A DNA stretch of 64,000 nucleotides from Blastomonas natatoria (GCF_003201955.1 NZ_QJJM01000001.1:310001-374000); one strand, 5' to 3'; shown: positions 17,616-27,068, counted from the first letter of the stretch. The notes: generated from the letters alone by a model not told the origin. Numbers and translations are program-made.

Positions 17616-17644
17616 TTGAGACTGGCGGCAAGCCTGCGTATAGG
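17616..17644 (+). promoter_or_regulatory. Sigma-70-like promoter of the cytochrome oxidase operon
   Basis: TTGAGA (17616-17621) and TATAGG (17639-17644) are separated by 17 bp. Transcription would begin near 17651, leaving a leader of about 80 nt before ctaC. Confidence 0.45.
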
Positions 17645-17730
17645 CAGCCATAGCTATGACGCAAACACGGCAGTGATCCGGCACTATGGGACGTGGACGG
17701 ATGCCCTGCCTATACAGGGACATTCTACGA

Positions 17731-18795
17731 ATGGCGTTCGCATCTTGGACGAAATCTATCGGTTTCGCAGCCCTTGCTCTCGTGACCGCGCCGATGGCGT
17801 TGGCGCAAACCCCGCCCGCTCCGCCGGTGGCGGCTCCCACGCCCAGCGCTCAGGTCGCACCGGCTGCTGCCGCGCCCGCTGCTGCGGCTGAGGCTGCTCC
17901 GGCCGACGCTGCTGCCGCCACGGCACTCGATTCGAGCTACACGCCGATGGCGCCCACCGCCGGCAAGGGCATGCCCATCGAAAAGGGCCTGGATTTCCAG
18001 CAGCAGTATTCGGAGCTGGGCGAATATGCGCACTGGCTCGACACCTCGGTGCTGCTGCCGATCATCGTTGCTATCTCGCTGCTGGTTCTCGGTCTGCTGA
18101 TCTGGGTGATGATCCGTTACCGCGCCGCCGCAAACCCTAACCCGTCGCGCGTCACGCACAACACCGCGATTGAAATCATCTGGACGCTGGTGCCGGTGCT
18201 GATTCTGGTCGGTGTTGCGGTTCCCTCGATCGATCTGCTCGCCAAGCAGTACAAGCCGGCCCCGGCCGATGCCGTCACCGTCAAGGTTACCGGCTATCAG
18301 TGGTACTGGGGTTACAGCTATCCCGACAATGGTGATTTCGAAGTCGTGTCGAACATGCTGAGCAAGGAGGACGCCGAGAAACGTGGCGAGCCCTTCCAGC
18401 TTGCTGTCGACAACCGCATGGTCGTTCCCGCCGGTGAGCCGATCCGCATCATCACGACGGCATCGGACGTGATCCACAGCTTTGCGGTCCCGTCGCTCTG
18501 GTTCAAGATGGATGCCGTTCCTGGTCGTTCGAACGAGAAGATGCTGACCATCAAGGAGCCGGGCGTCTATTACGGCCAGTGTTCGGAACTGTGCGGCGCA
18601 CGCCACGGCTTCATGCCGATCGCGGTCGAGGCGTTGCCGCGCGACAAGTTCGACGCGTGGGTCCGTTCGCAGGGCGGCACCGTCAAGGGTGACCAAGTCG
18701 CCGCCGCACCCGCTGCTGCTCCGGCAGCTGCCACCACCACTTCCGCAGCGCAGGGCGCGGCCGCAGCCGCCGCCGCTCCCGCCGCTGCTCAGTAA
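17731..18795 (+). CDS. ctaC: Cytochrome c oxidase subunit II
   Basis: A 354-residue subunit of the aa3 oxidase that carries the CuA centre and receives electrons from cytochrome c. It has a signal peptide, two membrane helices (LLPIIVAISLLVLGLLIWVM; TLVPVLILVGVAVPSIDLLA) and a CuA site of H249, C284, E286, C288, H292 and M295. Alanine/proline-rich low-complexity stretches follow the signal peptide (about residues 25-65) and fill the last 35 residues, longer than usual. The ATG at 17731 follows AGGGA at 10-nt spacing; in-frame ATGs at 17686 and 17701 would only extend the signal peptide. Confidence 0.96.
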   Translation: MAFASWTKSIGFAALALVTAPMALAQTPPAPPVAAPTPSAQVAPAAAAPAAAAEAAPADAAAATALDSSYTPMAPTAGKGMPIEKGLDFQQQYSELGEYAHWLDTSVLLPIIVAISLLVLGLLIWVMIRYRAAANPNPSRVTHNTAIEIIWTLVPVLILVGVAVPSIDLLAKQYKPAPADAVTVKVTGYQWYWGYSYPDNGDFEVVSNMLSKEDAEKRGEPFQLAVDNRMVVPAGEPIRIITTASDVIHSFAVPSLWFKMDAVPGRSNEKMLTIKEPGVYYGQCSELCGARHGFMPIAVEALPRDKFDAWVRSQGGTVKGDQVAAAPAAAPAAATTTSAAQGAAAAAAAPAAAQ

Positions 18796-18810
18796 GGACA
18801 GGGCAAGACC

Positions 18811-20478
18811 ATGACCACGATTGCCGCCAATCCGGCCGATCTGCATGACCATGATCATGCACATGACGATCACAAGCCCGCGTTTTTCCAGCGCTGGTTC
18901 ATGTCGACCAACCACAAGGACATCGGTACGCTCTACCTGATCTTCGCGATTGTCGCGGGGATCATCGGTGGCGCGATTTCCGGCTTGATGCGCATGGAGC
19001 TCGCCGAACCCGGCGTGCAGTATCTGCAGGGCTGGGCGACGATGATGCAGGGCAGCGAGGCGACCCTGGACCAGGCCTATCACATGTGGAACGTACTGAT
19101 CACGGCGCACGGCCTGATCATGGTGTTCTTCATGGTGATGCCCGCCATGGTCGGCGGCTTCGGCAACTGGTTCGTTCCGATCATGATCGGCGCACCGGAC
19201 ATGGCCTTCCCGCGCATGAACAACATCTCGTTCTGGCTGCTGATCCCGGCATTCCTGCTGCTGCTCGGCTCGACCTTCGTGCCCGGCGGTTCGGGCCTGG
19301 GTGCCGGTACCGGCTGGACGGTCTATGCGCCGCTCTCGACCAGCGGTTCGGTGGGCCCCGCCGTCGACCTTGCGATCCTGTCGCTGCACCTTGCCGGTGC
19401 CTCGTCGATCCTGGGTGCGATCAACTTCATCACCACCATCTTCAACATGCGCGCTCCGGGCATGACGCTCAACAAGATGCCGCTGTTCGTGTGGTCGATG
19501 CTGGTTACCGCATTCCTGCTGCTGCTCTCGCTGCCGGTTCTGGCCGCTGCCATCACCATGCTGCTGACCGACCGCAATTTCGGCTCGGCCTTCTTCAACG
19601 CCGCAGGTGGTGGTGACCCGGTCCTGTACCAGCACCTGTTCTGGTTCTTCGGTCACCCCGAAGTGTACATCATGATCCTGCCGGGCTTCGGCATCATCAG
19701 CCACATCATCGCAACCTTCTCCAAGAAGCCCGTGTTCGGCTATCTCGGCATGGCCTATGCCATGGTCGCCATCGGCGTCGTCGGCTTCGTGGTGTGGGCG
19801 CACCACATGTTCACCGTCGGTCTGTCGGTCAACATGAAGATGTACTTCACCGCCGCTACCATGGTCATCGCAGTGCCGACCGGCATCAAGATTTTCTCGT
19901 GGATCGCGACGATGTGGGGCGGTTCGCTCAGCTTCAAGACCCCGATGGTCTGGGCGCTCGGCTTCATCTTCATGTTCACCGTGGGTGGCGTCACCGGCGT
20001 CGTGCTCGCCAATGGCGGCGTCGACGACAACCTGCATGACACCTATTATGTGGTGGCACACTTCCACTATGTGCTCTCGCTGGGTGCGGTGTTCTCGATC
20101 TTCGCCGGTTTTTACTACTGGTTCCCGAAGATGAGCGGACGGCACTATAGCGAAGCGCTGGGTCACCTTCACTTCTGGGTGTTCTTCGTCGGCGTGAACG
20201 TGCTGTTCTTCCCGATGCACTTCCTGGGCCGTCAGGGCATGCCGCGTCGCTATCCCGACTATCCGGAAGCCTATGCCTATTGGAACGAGATCGCCTCGCT
20301 GGGCTATGCCATCATGGCCGCCGGCATGCTGATCTTCTTCATCAACATCGCCTATGCGCTGGTTGCCGGCCGTCGTGCCGAAGGCAACTACTGGGGCGAA
20401 GGTGCCACGACGCTGGAATGGACCTTGTCCAGCCCGCCGCCGTTCCACCAGTTCGAAACGCTGCCCGTCATCAAGTGA
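18811..20478 (+). CDS. ctaD: Cytochrome c oxidase subunit I
   Basis: A 555-residue, 12-helix catalytic subunit with haem a and the haem a3/CuB site. Ligand motifs include [20 protein letters not shown], the cross-linked His-Tyr region in [21 protein letters not shown] and HFHYVLSLG. The glutamate of GHPEVY marks the K/D-type aa3 oxidases. A histidine-rich cytosolic N-terminus ([10 protein letters not shown]) precedes the first helix. ctaC is 15 bp upstream. Confidence 0.98.
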   Translation: MTTIAANPADLHDHDHAHDDHKPAFFQRWFMSTNHKDIGTLYLIFAIVAGIIGGAISGLMRMELAEPGVQYLQGWATMMQGSEATLDQAYHMWNVLITAHGLIMVFFMVMPAMVGGFGNWFVPIMIGAPDMAFPRMNNISFWLLIPAFLLLLGSTFVPGGSGLGAGTGWTVYAPLSTSGSVGPAVDLAILSLHLAGASSILGAINFITTIFNMRAPGMTLNKMPLFVWSMLVTAFLLLLSLPVLAAAITMLLTDRNFGSAFFNAAGGGDPVLYQHLFWFFGHPEVYIMILPGFGIISHIIATFSKKPVFGYLGMAYAMVAIGVVGFVVWAHHMFTVGLSVNMKMYFTAATMVIAVPTGIKIFSWIATMWGGSLSFKTPMVWALGFIFMFTVGGVTGVVLANGGVDDNLHDTYYVVAHFHYVLSLGAVFSIFAGFYYWFPKMSGRHYSEALGHLHFWVFFVGVNVLFFPMHFLGRQGMPRRYPDYPEAYAYWNEIASLGYAIMAAGMLIFFINIAYALVAGRRAEGNYWGEGATTLEWTLSSPPPFHQFETLPVIK

Positions 20479-20504
20479 CCGCAGCAGCGTTGCACCGCTG
20501 ACAG

Positions 20505-20533
20505 GGCCGGACTGGGACAGCGTCCCATCCGGC
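20505..20533 (+). terminator. Strong hairpin between ctaD and ctaB
   Basis: GGCCGG-A-CTGGGAC (20505-20517) pairs with GTCCCA-T-CCGGCC (20521-20533) around a short AGC loop. There is no U-run, so it may be a partial terminator, processing site or 3' stabiliser that raises subunit I/II mRNA over assembly genes. Confidence 0.45.
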
Positions 20534-20570
20534 CCGGCACCCCTCACCTTGAAGGCGAGGGGTTTGCCAT

Positions 20571-21545
20571 ATGGGTAGTGACATGAGCATGACCGAAGCC
20601 GTATCGCAGATTCAGGGCCAGCCCGGCAGCATCGCCGCCCAGCCGGGTGTGCTGATGCCTGCTCACTGGCGCGACTTCTGGGCGCTGACCAAGCCCGGCG
20701 TGATCCGTCTGGTGGTGTTCACCGGCCTGTGCGGCTTGCTGGCCGCGCCCGGCAGCATCCATCCGGTCATCGGCTTCGTCGCGATCCTGTGCATCGCGAT
20801 GGGCGCGGGCGGCGCCGCCGCGCTCAACCAGTATTACGAATCCGATCTCGACGCGCTGATGAAGCGTACCGCCAACCGCCCGATCCCCGCAGGTCGCATG
20901 GACCGCGAGGCTGCGCTGCAGTTCGGCCTGGCGCTGTCGGGCTTTTCGGTGGTGATCATGGGGCTGGCCGTCAATTGGCTGGCCGCTGCGATCCTTGCCT
21001 TTTCGGTTTTCTATTATGCCGTGATCTACACGATCTGGCTCAAGCCCAATACGCCGCAGAATATCGTGATCGGCGGTGGGGCAGGGGCCTTTCCGCCGGT
21101 GATCGGCTGGGCGGCGGTGACGGGCGACGTCACGATGCTCCCGATCCTGCTATTCTCGATCATCTTCTTCTGGACCCCGCCGCATTTCTGGGCGCTCGCG
21201 CTCTTCGTGAAGATGGATTATGCGCGCGTCGGCATCCCGATGATGCCCAATGTCGCCGGTGAAAAATCGACGCGCCACCAGGTCTTCGGCTATTCGCTGG
21301 TGCTGCTGGCCACCGTCATGGCACCCGCTGCGCTCGGCCTGGTCGGCTGGACCTATGGCATCAGCGCGTTCGTGCTCTCGGCGATCTTTGTGGCGCTGGC
21401 TGCACGCGTCGGTTTCCGCACGGCGGGCGAGGGCGATGCGCTCAAACCCGAAAAACAGCTGTTCGCCTATTCGATCGTCTATCTGTTCCTGATCTTTGCC
21501 GCCGTCGTCGTCGATCGGGCGGTGGTTCCGGTGATCGGCGCATGA
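20571..21545 (+). CDS. ctaB: Haem o synthase (protoheme IX farnesyltransferase)
   Basis: A 324-residue UbiA-family membrane prenyltransferase that adds a farnesyl group to haem b, the first step to haem a. The signature [19 protein letters not shown] holds the Mg-diphosphate-binding N/D residues. About nine hydrophobic helices follow. A GGCGAGGGG stretch precedes the ATG at 20571; ATGs at 20583 and 20589 are alternatives. It follows ctaD, the usual order in alphaproteobacteria. Confidence 0.95.
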   Translation: MGSDMSMTEAVSQIQGQPGSIAAQPGVLMPAHWRDFWALTKPGVIRLVVFTGLCGLLAAPGSIHPVIGFVAILCIAMGAGGAAALNQYYESDLDALMKRTANRPIPAGRMDREAALQFGLALSGFSVVIMGLAVNWLAAAILAFSVFYYAVIYTIWLKPNTPQNIVIGGGAGAFPPVIGWAAVTGDVTMLPILLFSIIFFWTPPHFWALALFVKMDYARVGIPMMPNVAGEKSTRHQVFGYSLVLLATVMAPAALGLVGWTYGISAFVLSAIFVALAARVGFRTAGEGDALKPEKQLFAYSIVYLFLIFAAVVVDRAVVPVIGA

Positions 21546-21700
21546 CCGAAAGGCCCGCTCCCGACTTCAACGATCCGCAAGTGCTGGCGCAGCTTCGGGC
21601 GCGCCAGCGCAGCCGCGCCCTGTTCATGGCAGGGATCCTCATTGCGCTGTGCGTGCTGTTCTATGTCATCACCATCGTGAAGATCGGGGTGTGGGGATGA
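21542..21700 (+). CDS. CoxF-like small cytochrome oxidase operon protein
   Basis: A 52-residue protein not obvious by length-limited gene finding. It has a charged N-terminus ([10 protein letters not shown]) and a single membrane helix ending in [14 protein letters not shown], which matches the C-terminal signature of CoxF-type small proteins found between ctaB and ctaG in alphaproteobacteria. It overlaps the ctaB stop by 4 bp and its own stop overlaps the ctaG start (ATGA). Function unknown; likely an oxidase assembly or accessory factor. Confidence 0.82.
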   Translation: MTERPAPDFNDPQVLAQLRARQRSRALFMAGILIALCVLFYVITIVKIGVWG

Positions 21701-22272
21701 GCGCAGCGACCATCAGTCCCGAAATCGCCCGCCGCAACCGGCGCGCTGGTGTCATTGCGCTGTGCCTTGCCCTTGGCATGCTCGGCCTCGGCTATGCCGC
21801 CGTTCCGCTCTACCGCATCTTCTGCGAGGCGACCGGCTTTGGCGGCACCACGATGAAGGTCAGCGAAGCTGCGGCGGACCGCGTCGCAGTGACCGACAAG
21901 TCCATCGTCGTGCGATTCGATTCGAACGTTTCCTCGGCGCTGCCCTGGCGCTTCAAGCCGGAAAACCCGACCGAGAAGATCACCATCGGTGCGCGCGACA
22001 TGGCCGCTTTCACGGCGACCAACCTGTCGAGCAAGCCTGTCACCGGGACCGCGACGTTCAATGTCACGCCGACCCAGGCCGGGCGCTATTTCGCCAAGGT
22101 GCAGTGCTTCTGCTTTACCGAGCAGACACTGGAGCCGGGCCAGACGGTGCGGATGCCGGTGATCTATTATGTGGATCCTGCGATCCTGACCGATCCGGAT
22201 ACCAAGGATATCGAAGAGATTACCCTCAGCTACACCTTTTACCCGCTGGACCGGGCGAATAAGGGCAGTTAA
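21697..22272 (+). CDS. ctaG: Cytochrome c oxidase assembly protein CtaG (Cox11)
   Basis: A 191-residue copper chaperone that delivers Cu to the CuB site of subunit I. It has one N-terminal membrane helix (IALCLALGMLGLGYAAVPLY), then the signature YRIFCEATGFGGTT and the Cu-binding CFCF motif in VQCFCFTEQ. The true start is 21697, overlapping the CoxF-like stop. The protein sits with its globular part in the periplasm. Confidence 0.96.
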   Translation: MSAATISPEIARRNRRAGVIALCLALGMLGLGYAAVPLYRIFCEATGFGGTTMKVSEAAADRVAVTDKSIVVRFDSNVSSALPWRFKPENPTEKITIGARDMAAFTATNLSSKPVTGTATFNVTPTQAGRYFAKVQCFCFTEQTLEPGQTVRMPVIYYVDPAILTDPDTKDIEEITLSYTFYPLDRANKGS

Positions 22273-22314
22273 GGGCTTAGTTCAAGACGTTAAGGGACGA
22301 CGGGGACCAGAGAG

Positions 22315-23130
22315 ATGGCCGGAACAAAGAACCACGATTATCACATTCTTCCCCCCAGCATCTGGCCGTTTGCCGGATCGATGGCGGCACTCGTCATGGC
22401 GGTTGGCGCCATTCTGTGGATGCACAGCATGGATCCCTCCGGCATCGTTTTCTACGCAGGTACTGCCGGCGTGGTCGGCACGATGTATGGCTGGTGGGCA
22501 CAGGTGGTGAAGGAAGCCCATGCGGGCGACCACACCCCGGTGGTGCAGTTGCACCTGCGCTACGGCATGATCCTGTTCATTGCTTCCGAAGTCATGTTCT
22601 TCGTCGGCTGGTTCTGGGCCTGGTTCGATTTCTCGCTCTTCCCCTCGACCGCAGACGTGATCGGCGGAACCTGGCCCCCCAAGGGTGTCGAAGTGCTCAA
22701 CGCCTTCGAACTGCCGCTCCTCAACACCCTGATCCTGCTCTGCTCGGGCACCACGGTAACCTGGGCGCATCACTCGCTGATCAACGGCGATCGCGATGGC
22801 CTGATCAAGGGCCTGTGGCTCACGATCATCCTGGGTGTCGTGTTCAGCTGCGTGCAGGCCTATGAATATTCGGTCGCGCCGTTCCCGTTCAAGGACCTGA
22901 ACTATGGTTCGTCCTTCTACATGGCGACCGGCTTCCACGGCTTCCACGTGCTGGTCGGCACGATCTTCCTGATCGTGTGCCTGGTGCGCGCCTATAAGGG
23001 CCATTTCACCCCCAAGCAGCATTTCGGTTTCGAAGCGGCTGCCTGGTACTGGCACTTTGTCGATGTGGTGTGGCTGTTCCTCTTCCTGGTCATCTATGTC
23101 TGGGGTGGCTGGGGCGCCGCAACGCACTGA
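22315..23130 (+). CDS. ctaE: Cytochrome c oxidase subunit III
   Basis: A 271-residue, seven-helix structural subunit of the aa3 oxidase. It opens with NHDYHILPPSIWPFAGS, the conserved N-terminus. Further typical segments are RYGMILFIASEVMFFVGWFW, FHGFHVLVGTIFLIVC and AAWYWHFVDVVWLFLF. It completes the CtaC/CtaD/CtaE core in one operon. GGGGACCAGAGAG precedes the ATG. Confidence 0.97.
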   Translation: MAGTKNHDYHILPPSIWPFAGSMAALVMAVGAILWMHSMDPSGIVFYAGTAGVVGTMYGWWAQVVKEAHAGDHTPVVQLHLRYGMILFIASEVMFFVGWFWAWFDFSLFPSTADVIGGTWPPKGVEVLNAFELPLLNTLILLCSGTTVTWAHHSLINGDRDGLIKGLWLTIILGVVFSCVQAYEYSVAPFPFKDLNYGSSFYMATGFHGFHVLVGTIFLIVCLVRAYKGHFTPKQHFGFEAAAWYWHFVDVVWLFLFLVIYVWGGWGAATH

Positions 23131-23160
23131 TGGTTGTCATCATCACGGCTGACGGTCATC

Positions 23161-23559
23161 ATGGATGAGCCGCGGTCATCAAAAGGGCAGTCTGGTCTTG
23201 TCCAGGCTGCCCTTTTTGGCGAATGCCCGGCATGCGGTGCGCGCACATTGTTTGCCGGATGGGTACGCTTTGCGCCGCGCTGCCGCGCCTGCGGGCACGA
23301 TTTTGCGGCGTATAATGTCGGCGATGGCCCAGCCGCATTTCTGATCCTCGTCATCGGCGCCTTGGTCTCCGCCTTTGCCGTGGTTCTGCAGGTCCAGGCG
23401 AGCCCGCCTTTCTGGGTGCATATCCTGCTCTGGGTGCCGCTTACCTTCGCGTTCGTGATCCTGAGCTTGCGCGTCTCGAAAGCGGCCATGCTGATCCATG
23501 AGGCCCGCGCCGAAGTGCGCGAAGGACGCCTGGACGGCGATGAGAAAGGCTCCAGATGA
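23161..23559 (+). CDS. DUF983 family protein with zinc ribbon and two membrane helices
   Basis: A 132-residue protein. The N-terminus holds a CPACG...CRACG zinc ribbon (ECPACGARTLFAGWVRFAPR). Two transmembrane helices follow (AAFLILVIGALVSAFAVVL; ILLWVPLTFAFVILSL). DUF983 proteins are regularly found next to ctaE and surf1 in alphaproteobacteria, and are thought to assist oxidase biogenesis. I choose the ATG at 23161 because it starts just before homology; the in-frame TTG at 23134 is less likely. It overlaps surf1 by 4 bp. Confidence 0.85.
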   Translation: MDEPRSSKGQSGLVQAALFGECPACGARTLFAGWVRFAPRCRACGHDFAAYNVGDGPAAFLILVIGALVSAFAVVLQVQASPPFWVHILLWVPLTFAFVILSLRVSKAAMLIHEARAEVREGRLDGDEKGSR

Positions 23560-24143
23560 AGAAAATGCCGTTCTGGCCGACGCTGATCGTCGGCATCGCG
23601 ATTGCGATCATGATCGGGCTCGGTGTCTGGCAGCTGCAGCGCATGGCCTGGAAGGAGGCGCTGCTGGCGGAATACAAGGCGGCTGGCGATCAACCCCCAC
23701 TCGCATGGCCCAGCGTGCCGGATCCTGAAGCGCTGCCGCTCTATCGCAATTCCAGCGTCAACTGCCTCGAAGTCACTGGCTGGCGATCGGCCAGCGGGCG
23801 CAGCGCGACAGGCGCTTCGGGCTGGGTGCACATCGCATCGTGTCGCACCGGTGCGGAAGGTCCGGGAGCACAAGTGGTGGCAGGATGGTCGCAGCGGCCC
23901 GATGATCCCGCATGGACCGGCGGCAAGGTCACCGGCGTGATCGCGCCCGACAGTGCAGCGTTGATCCGGCTGGTCGCCGCGCCGCCCGTCACGGGCTTGC
24001 AGGCCGTGCAGAGACCTTCGCCGGAAGATATTCCGAACAACCACTGGGCCTATGCGGTACAATGGTTTTTATTCGCGGCCATTGCTGCCGTTATATATGG
24101 TCTGGCAGTCGCAAGGCGGACGCGATCCCCTTCGTCCGTGTGA
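23556..24143 (+). CDS. SURF1 family cytochrome oxidase assembly protein
   Basis: A 195-residue assembly factor thought to help insert haem a into subunit I. It has the expected two-helix layout: FWPTLIVGIAIAIMIGLGVW with the conserved GxWQxxR (VWQLQRMAWK), and a C-terminal helix after the conserved NNHWAYAVQWFLF. The periplasmic loop is shorter than in E. coli-like homologues. Its start overlaps the DUF983 gene. Next in line is a GNAT gene 18 bp downstream. Confidence 0.92.
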   Translation: MKKMPFWPTLIVGIAIAIMIGLGVWQLQRMAWKEALLAEYKAAGDQPPLAWPSVPDPEALPLYRNSSVNCLEVTGWRSASGRSATGASGWVHIASCRTGAEGPGAQVVAGWSQRPDDPAWTGGKVTGVIAPDSAALIRLVAAPPVTGLQAVQRPSPEDIPNNHWAYAVQWFLFAAIAAVIYGLAVARRTRSPSSV

Positions 24144-24161
24144 TGCCTTGAAGGAGAGACC

Positions 24162-24668
24162 ATGCAGGGCGGACATTATTACGGCTTTCACCGGGTCACC
24201 CATTCGGACCTGCCGCTGATCGAGCAATGGCTGAAGACTCCCGAGGTCGAACAATGGTGGGGCGATCCCAAGCACGAGCTCGCGCTGATCATGGAGGATA
24301 TGGACAATCCCGACATGGTGCAGCTGATCGGTATGCTCGATGGCCATCCGATCGCCTATATCCAGCATTTCGAAGTGCACGCCTGGCCGCAAAAGCACCT
24401 CCAGGACCTGCCGCAAGGCGCGCGCGCGGTCGATTGCTTCATCGGGGTGCCGTCGCTGATCGGCAAGGGGCACGGGGCAAAGCTGCTGGCGATGCTGGCG
24501 AAGCAACTCAATGCGCAAGGGGTGCGCGTGCTGTGCATCGACCCTGATCCGGAAAACCAGCGCGCCCGCAACGCCTATGTCAACGCCGGGTTTGTCGAGC
24601 ACGGCCTGATCGAAACGCCCGAGGGCCCGGCGGTGCTGATGTTCTACGAAAGCCCCGAAGAGGATTGA
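24162..24668 (+). CDS. GNAT acetyltransferase, AAC(6')/IucB-like branch
   Basis: A 168-residue N-acetyltransferase. The N-terminal pattern YGFHRVTHSDLPLIEQWL with VEQWWGDP resembles the AAC(6')-I / Acetyltransf_8 branch. The acetyl-CoA loop is IGKGHGAKLLAML, followed by CIDPDPENQRARNAY and AGF. Some members acetylate aminoglycosides; others act in siderophore synthesis, so resistance should not be assumed. A strong AAGGAGAGACC site precedes the ATG. It is co-directional with the cytochrome oxidase operon. Confidence 0.83.
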   Translation: MQGGHYYGFHRVTHSDLPLIEQWLKTPEVEQWWGDPKHELALIMEDMDNPDMVQLIGMLDGHPIAYIQHFEVHAWPQKHLQDLPQGARAVDCFIGVPSLIGKGHGAKLLAMLAKQLNAQGVRVLCIDPDPENQRARNAYVNAGFVEHGLIETPEGPAVLMFYESPEED

Positions 24669-24706
24669 TCCGCGCGTTCGGCGTTCAACGCGCCGGTTGC
24701 ATGGGA

Positions 24707-24734
24707 GGGGCAGGACCGCTAACGGGTCCACCCC
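24707..24734 (+). promoter_or_regulatory. Hairpin directly before thrC start
   Basis: GGGG-CA-GGACC pairs with GGTCC-A-CCCC, ending one base before the ATG at 24735. It could fold in the message next to the start codon and limit thrC translation. No leader peptide rich in threonine codons was seen, so classical attenuation is not supported. Confidence 0.35.
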
Positions 24735-26150
24735 ATGGACTATATCAGCACCAGGGGGGAAGCCGCGGCGCTCGATTTCGAGGGCGTGACGCTGGCAGGT
24801 TTGGCAAGCGATGGCGGGCTGTACGTTCCGCGTTCCTGGCCGAAATTCACGCAAGCCGAGATCGCGGGGATGGCGGGCCTGTCCTATGTTGAGCTGGCCG
24901 TGCGGATCATGTCCCCTTTCGTGGCGGGCAGCCTGAGCGATGACGAGCTGCGCGGCCTGTGCGAGGCAGCCTATGGGCGCTTCTCGCACAAAGCTATAAC
25001 CCCGCTGGCGCAGATCGACGAGAGCAACTGGCTGCTCGAGCTGTTTCACGGTCCCACGCTGGCGTTCAAGGACGTTGCGCTGCAGCTGCTCGGCCATCTG
25101 TTCGAGCGCTTCCTGTCGAACCGCGACGCGCATCTCACGATCGTCGGCGCGACCTCGGGCGATACGGGCTCTGCAGCGATCGATGCGGTGGCAGGGCGCG
25201 AGAAGGTCGACATCTTCATGCTCCACCCAGATGGCCGCGTCTCCGACGTGCAGCGGCGGCAGATGACCACTGTGCTGGCACCGAACGTGCACAATATCGC
25301 GATCGATGGCAGCTTCGACGATGCCCAGGCGATGGTAAAGCGCATGTTCGGCGACCCTGATTTTGCCGGACGGTTCACGCTGTCGGCGGTCAATTCGATC
25401 AACTGGGCGCGGCTGATGGCGCAGATCGTCTATTATTTCGCCGCCGCGCTGCAACTCGGCGCGCCGTACCGCCCGGTCGCCTTTTCGGTGCCGACGGGCA
25501 ATTTCGGCGACGTGTTCGCCGGCTATGTCGCGGCGCAGATGGGTCTGCCGGTCGCGCGGCTGATCGTTGCGACCAATGTCAACGACATCCTCCACCGCGC
25601 GATCAGCGCGGGCGATTATTCCGCCGGCAGCGTCACGCCGACCGCCGCCCCTTCGATGGACATCCAGGTCAGCTCGAATTTCGAGCGGCTGCTGTTCGAT
25701 CTGGAAGGGCGTGATGGTGCGCTGACGGCGGCGCGGATGAGAGGCTTCGAGGCAAGCAAGGCGATGCAGCTCTCTCCCGAGATGCGCGCCGGTGCCGAGT
25801 CGCTGTTCTCTAGCGCGCGGATCGACCCCGAGGAAATGGGCATCGCCATGCGCCGCGCCTGGGACGATGCCGGACAGATGATCGACCCGCATACCGCGAT
25901 CGGCCTTGGCGCCGCACAGCGCCTGCAGGAGGCGGGTAAGCTCGACCGTTCGGTGCCCTGCGTGACGCTCGCGACCGCGCATCCCAGCAAGTTCCGCGAT
26001 GCCGTGGAACGCGCCACCGGTCTGCGTCCACGCCTGCCTGCGCGGGTCGGCGATCTGTTCGAGCGTGCCGAGAAATTCGACAAGCTGCCTGGCGACTACA
26101 CCACGGTGCGCGACTATATCGCCGAGCGCGCGGTCCCGGCGAAGGGCTGA
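24735..26150 (+). CDS. thrC: Threonine synthase
   Basis: A 471-residue PLP enzyme that converts O-phosphohomoserine to threonine. The PLP lysine is in FHGPTLAFKDVALQ near residue 110; GATSGDTGSAAIDAVAG and PTGNFGDVFAGYVA are phosphate- and cofactor-binding segments. The N-terminus MDYISTRGEAAALDFEGVTL fits the longer type-1 threonine synthases of proteobacteria and fungi. It follows the oxidase operon by 66 bp with a hairpin just before the start. Confidence 0.96.
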   Translation: MDYISTRGEAAALDFEGVTLAGLASDGGLYVPRSWPKFTQAEIAGMAGLSYVELAVRIMSPFVAGSLSDDELRGLCEAAYGRFSHKAITPLAQIDESNWLLELFHGPTLAFKDVALQLLGHLFERFLSNRDAHLTIVGATSGDTGSAAIDAVAGREKVDIFMLHPDGRVSDVQRRQMTTVLAPNVHNIAIDGSFDDAQAMVKRMFGDPDFAGRFTLSAVNSINWARLMAQIVYYFAAALQLGAPYRPVAFSVPTGNFGDVFAGYVAAQMGLPVARLIVATNVNDILHRAISAGDYSAGSVTPTAAPSMDIQVSSNFERLLFDLEGRDGALTAARMRGFEASKAMQLSPEMRAGAESLFSSARIDPEEMGIAMRRAWDDAGQMIDPHTAIGLGAAQRLQEAGKLDRSVPCVTLATAHPSKFRDAVERATGLRPRLPARVGDLFERAEKFDKLPGDYTTVRDYIAERAVPAKG

Positions 26151-26159
26151 CGCGCGCGC

Positions 26160-27056
26160 ATGGCCGAGCTTGACCCGCAACCGCTGCTGATGATCGGCGA
26201 ACCGCGCGCCGATTACACGCTGATCGACAGTGGTGGCGGGCGCAAGTTCGAGACTTACGGGCCGTACCGGTTCATCCGCCCCGAGCCGCAGGCGATGTGG
26301 CCGACCAGCCTTGCCGATTGGGACGCCGATGGCGCGTTCATCCCCGGATCGGACGAGGACGGCGGCGGGCGCTGGCAGCTGGAAGCCAATGTGCCGCGCG
26401 AAGGCTGGCCGCTTGCCTGGGAAGAGGTGCGGCTGACGGCACTCAACACCCCGTTCCGGCATCTCGGCTTCTTCCCGGACATGGACCCGGTATGGCGCTG
26501 GCTGCGCGGGCATATCGCCGCGCATCGGGGCGAGGAGCGGGCAAGGGCGCTCAACCTGTTCGGCTATACCGGGGTGGGCACGCTGGCGATGGCCGCCGCC
26601 GGGGCCGAACTGACCCATGTCGATGCCTCGAAGAAATCTGTCGCGGCGGCGCGCGCCAATGCCGCGCTGTCGGGCATGGAAGATCTGCCGGTGCGCTGGC
26701 TGGTCGATGATTGCGTCAAATTCGCCGCGCGCGAGGTGCGCCGCGGCAGGCGCTATGACGCGATCCTGCTCGATCCGCCCAAGTTCGGCCGCGGGCCCGA
26801 AGGCGAGGTGTGGAAGCTCGAGGAGCATCTGCCTGCGCTGATCGCCGATTGCCGCAAGCTGCTCGATGAGCGCTCGTCGTGCCTGTTCTTGACGGTCTAT
26901 GCCGTGCGCATGTCGGCGCTGGCGCTGGGCGAGCTGCTGGCTGCGCATTTCGCCGACCTGCCGGGCAGGATCGAGATCGGCGAACTGGCGGTGCGCGAGC
27001 AATCGGGCGGGCGATTGCTGCCGACGGCCATTTTCGCGCGCTGGTCGAACGGGTGA
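26160..27056 (+). CDS. Class I SAM-dependent methyltransferase, RlmI/RlmK-like
   Basis: A 298-residue methyltransferase. The SAM-binding motif is LNLFGYTGVGTLAMAAAGA, then VDASKKSVAAARANA, and the catalytic-site motif LLDPPKFGRGPEGEVW, which matches the 23S rRNA m5C/m7G methyltransferases of the RlmI and RlmK type. The N-terminal PUA domain of RlmI is not evident. The likely target is 23S rRNA, but the exact nucleotide cannot be told. It lies 9 bp after thrC. Confidence 0.85.
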   Translation: MAELDPQPLLMIGEPRADYTLIDSGGGRKFETYGPYRFIRPEPQAMWPTSLADWDADGAFIPGSDEDGGGRWQLEANVPREGWPLAWEEVRLTALNTPFRHLGFFPDMDPVWRWLRGHIAAHRGEERARALNLFGYTGVGTLAMAAAGAELTHVDASKKSVAAARANAALSGMEDLPVRWLVDDCVKFAAREVRRGRRYDAILLDPPKFGRGPEGEVWKLEEHLPALIADCRKLLDERSSCLFLTVYAVRMSALALGELLAAHFADLPGRIEIGELAVREQSGGRLLPTAIFARWSNG

Positions 27057-27068
27057 AACACTTGCGCT

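Noticed and set aside
17725-20547. 940-residue open frame on the minus strand opposite the cytochrome oxidase genes
   Set aside because: It is composed of His/Arg/Gly-rich low-complexity sequence produced by codon bias in the opposite strand. ctaC and ctaD are unmistakable on the plus strand.
24162-24668. Aminoglycoside resistance gene
   Set aside because: The GNAT resembles the AAC(6')-I branch in outline, but the fold is shared with siderophore and other acetyltransferases and it lies in a chromosomal housekeeping context. Resistance is not supported.
24069-27002. 977-residue open frame antisense to the GNAT, thrC and methyltransferase genes
   Set aside because: Same reason as above: a shadow of codon usage. 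The plus-strand genes have clear family motifs.
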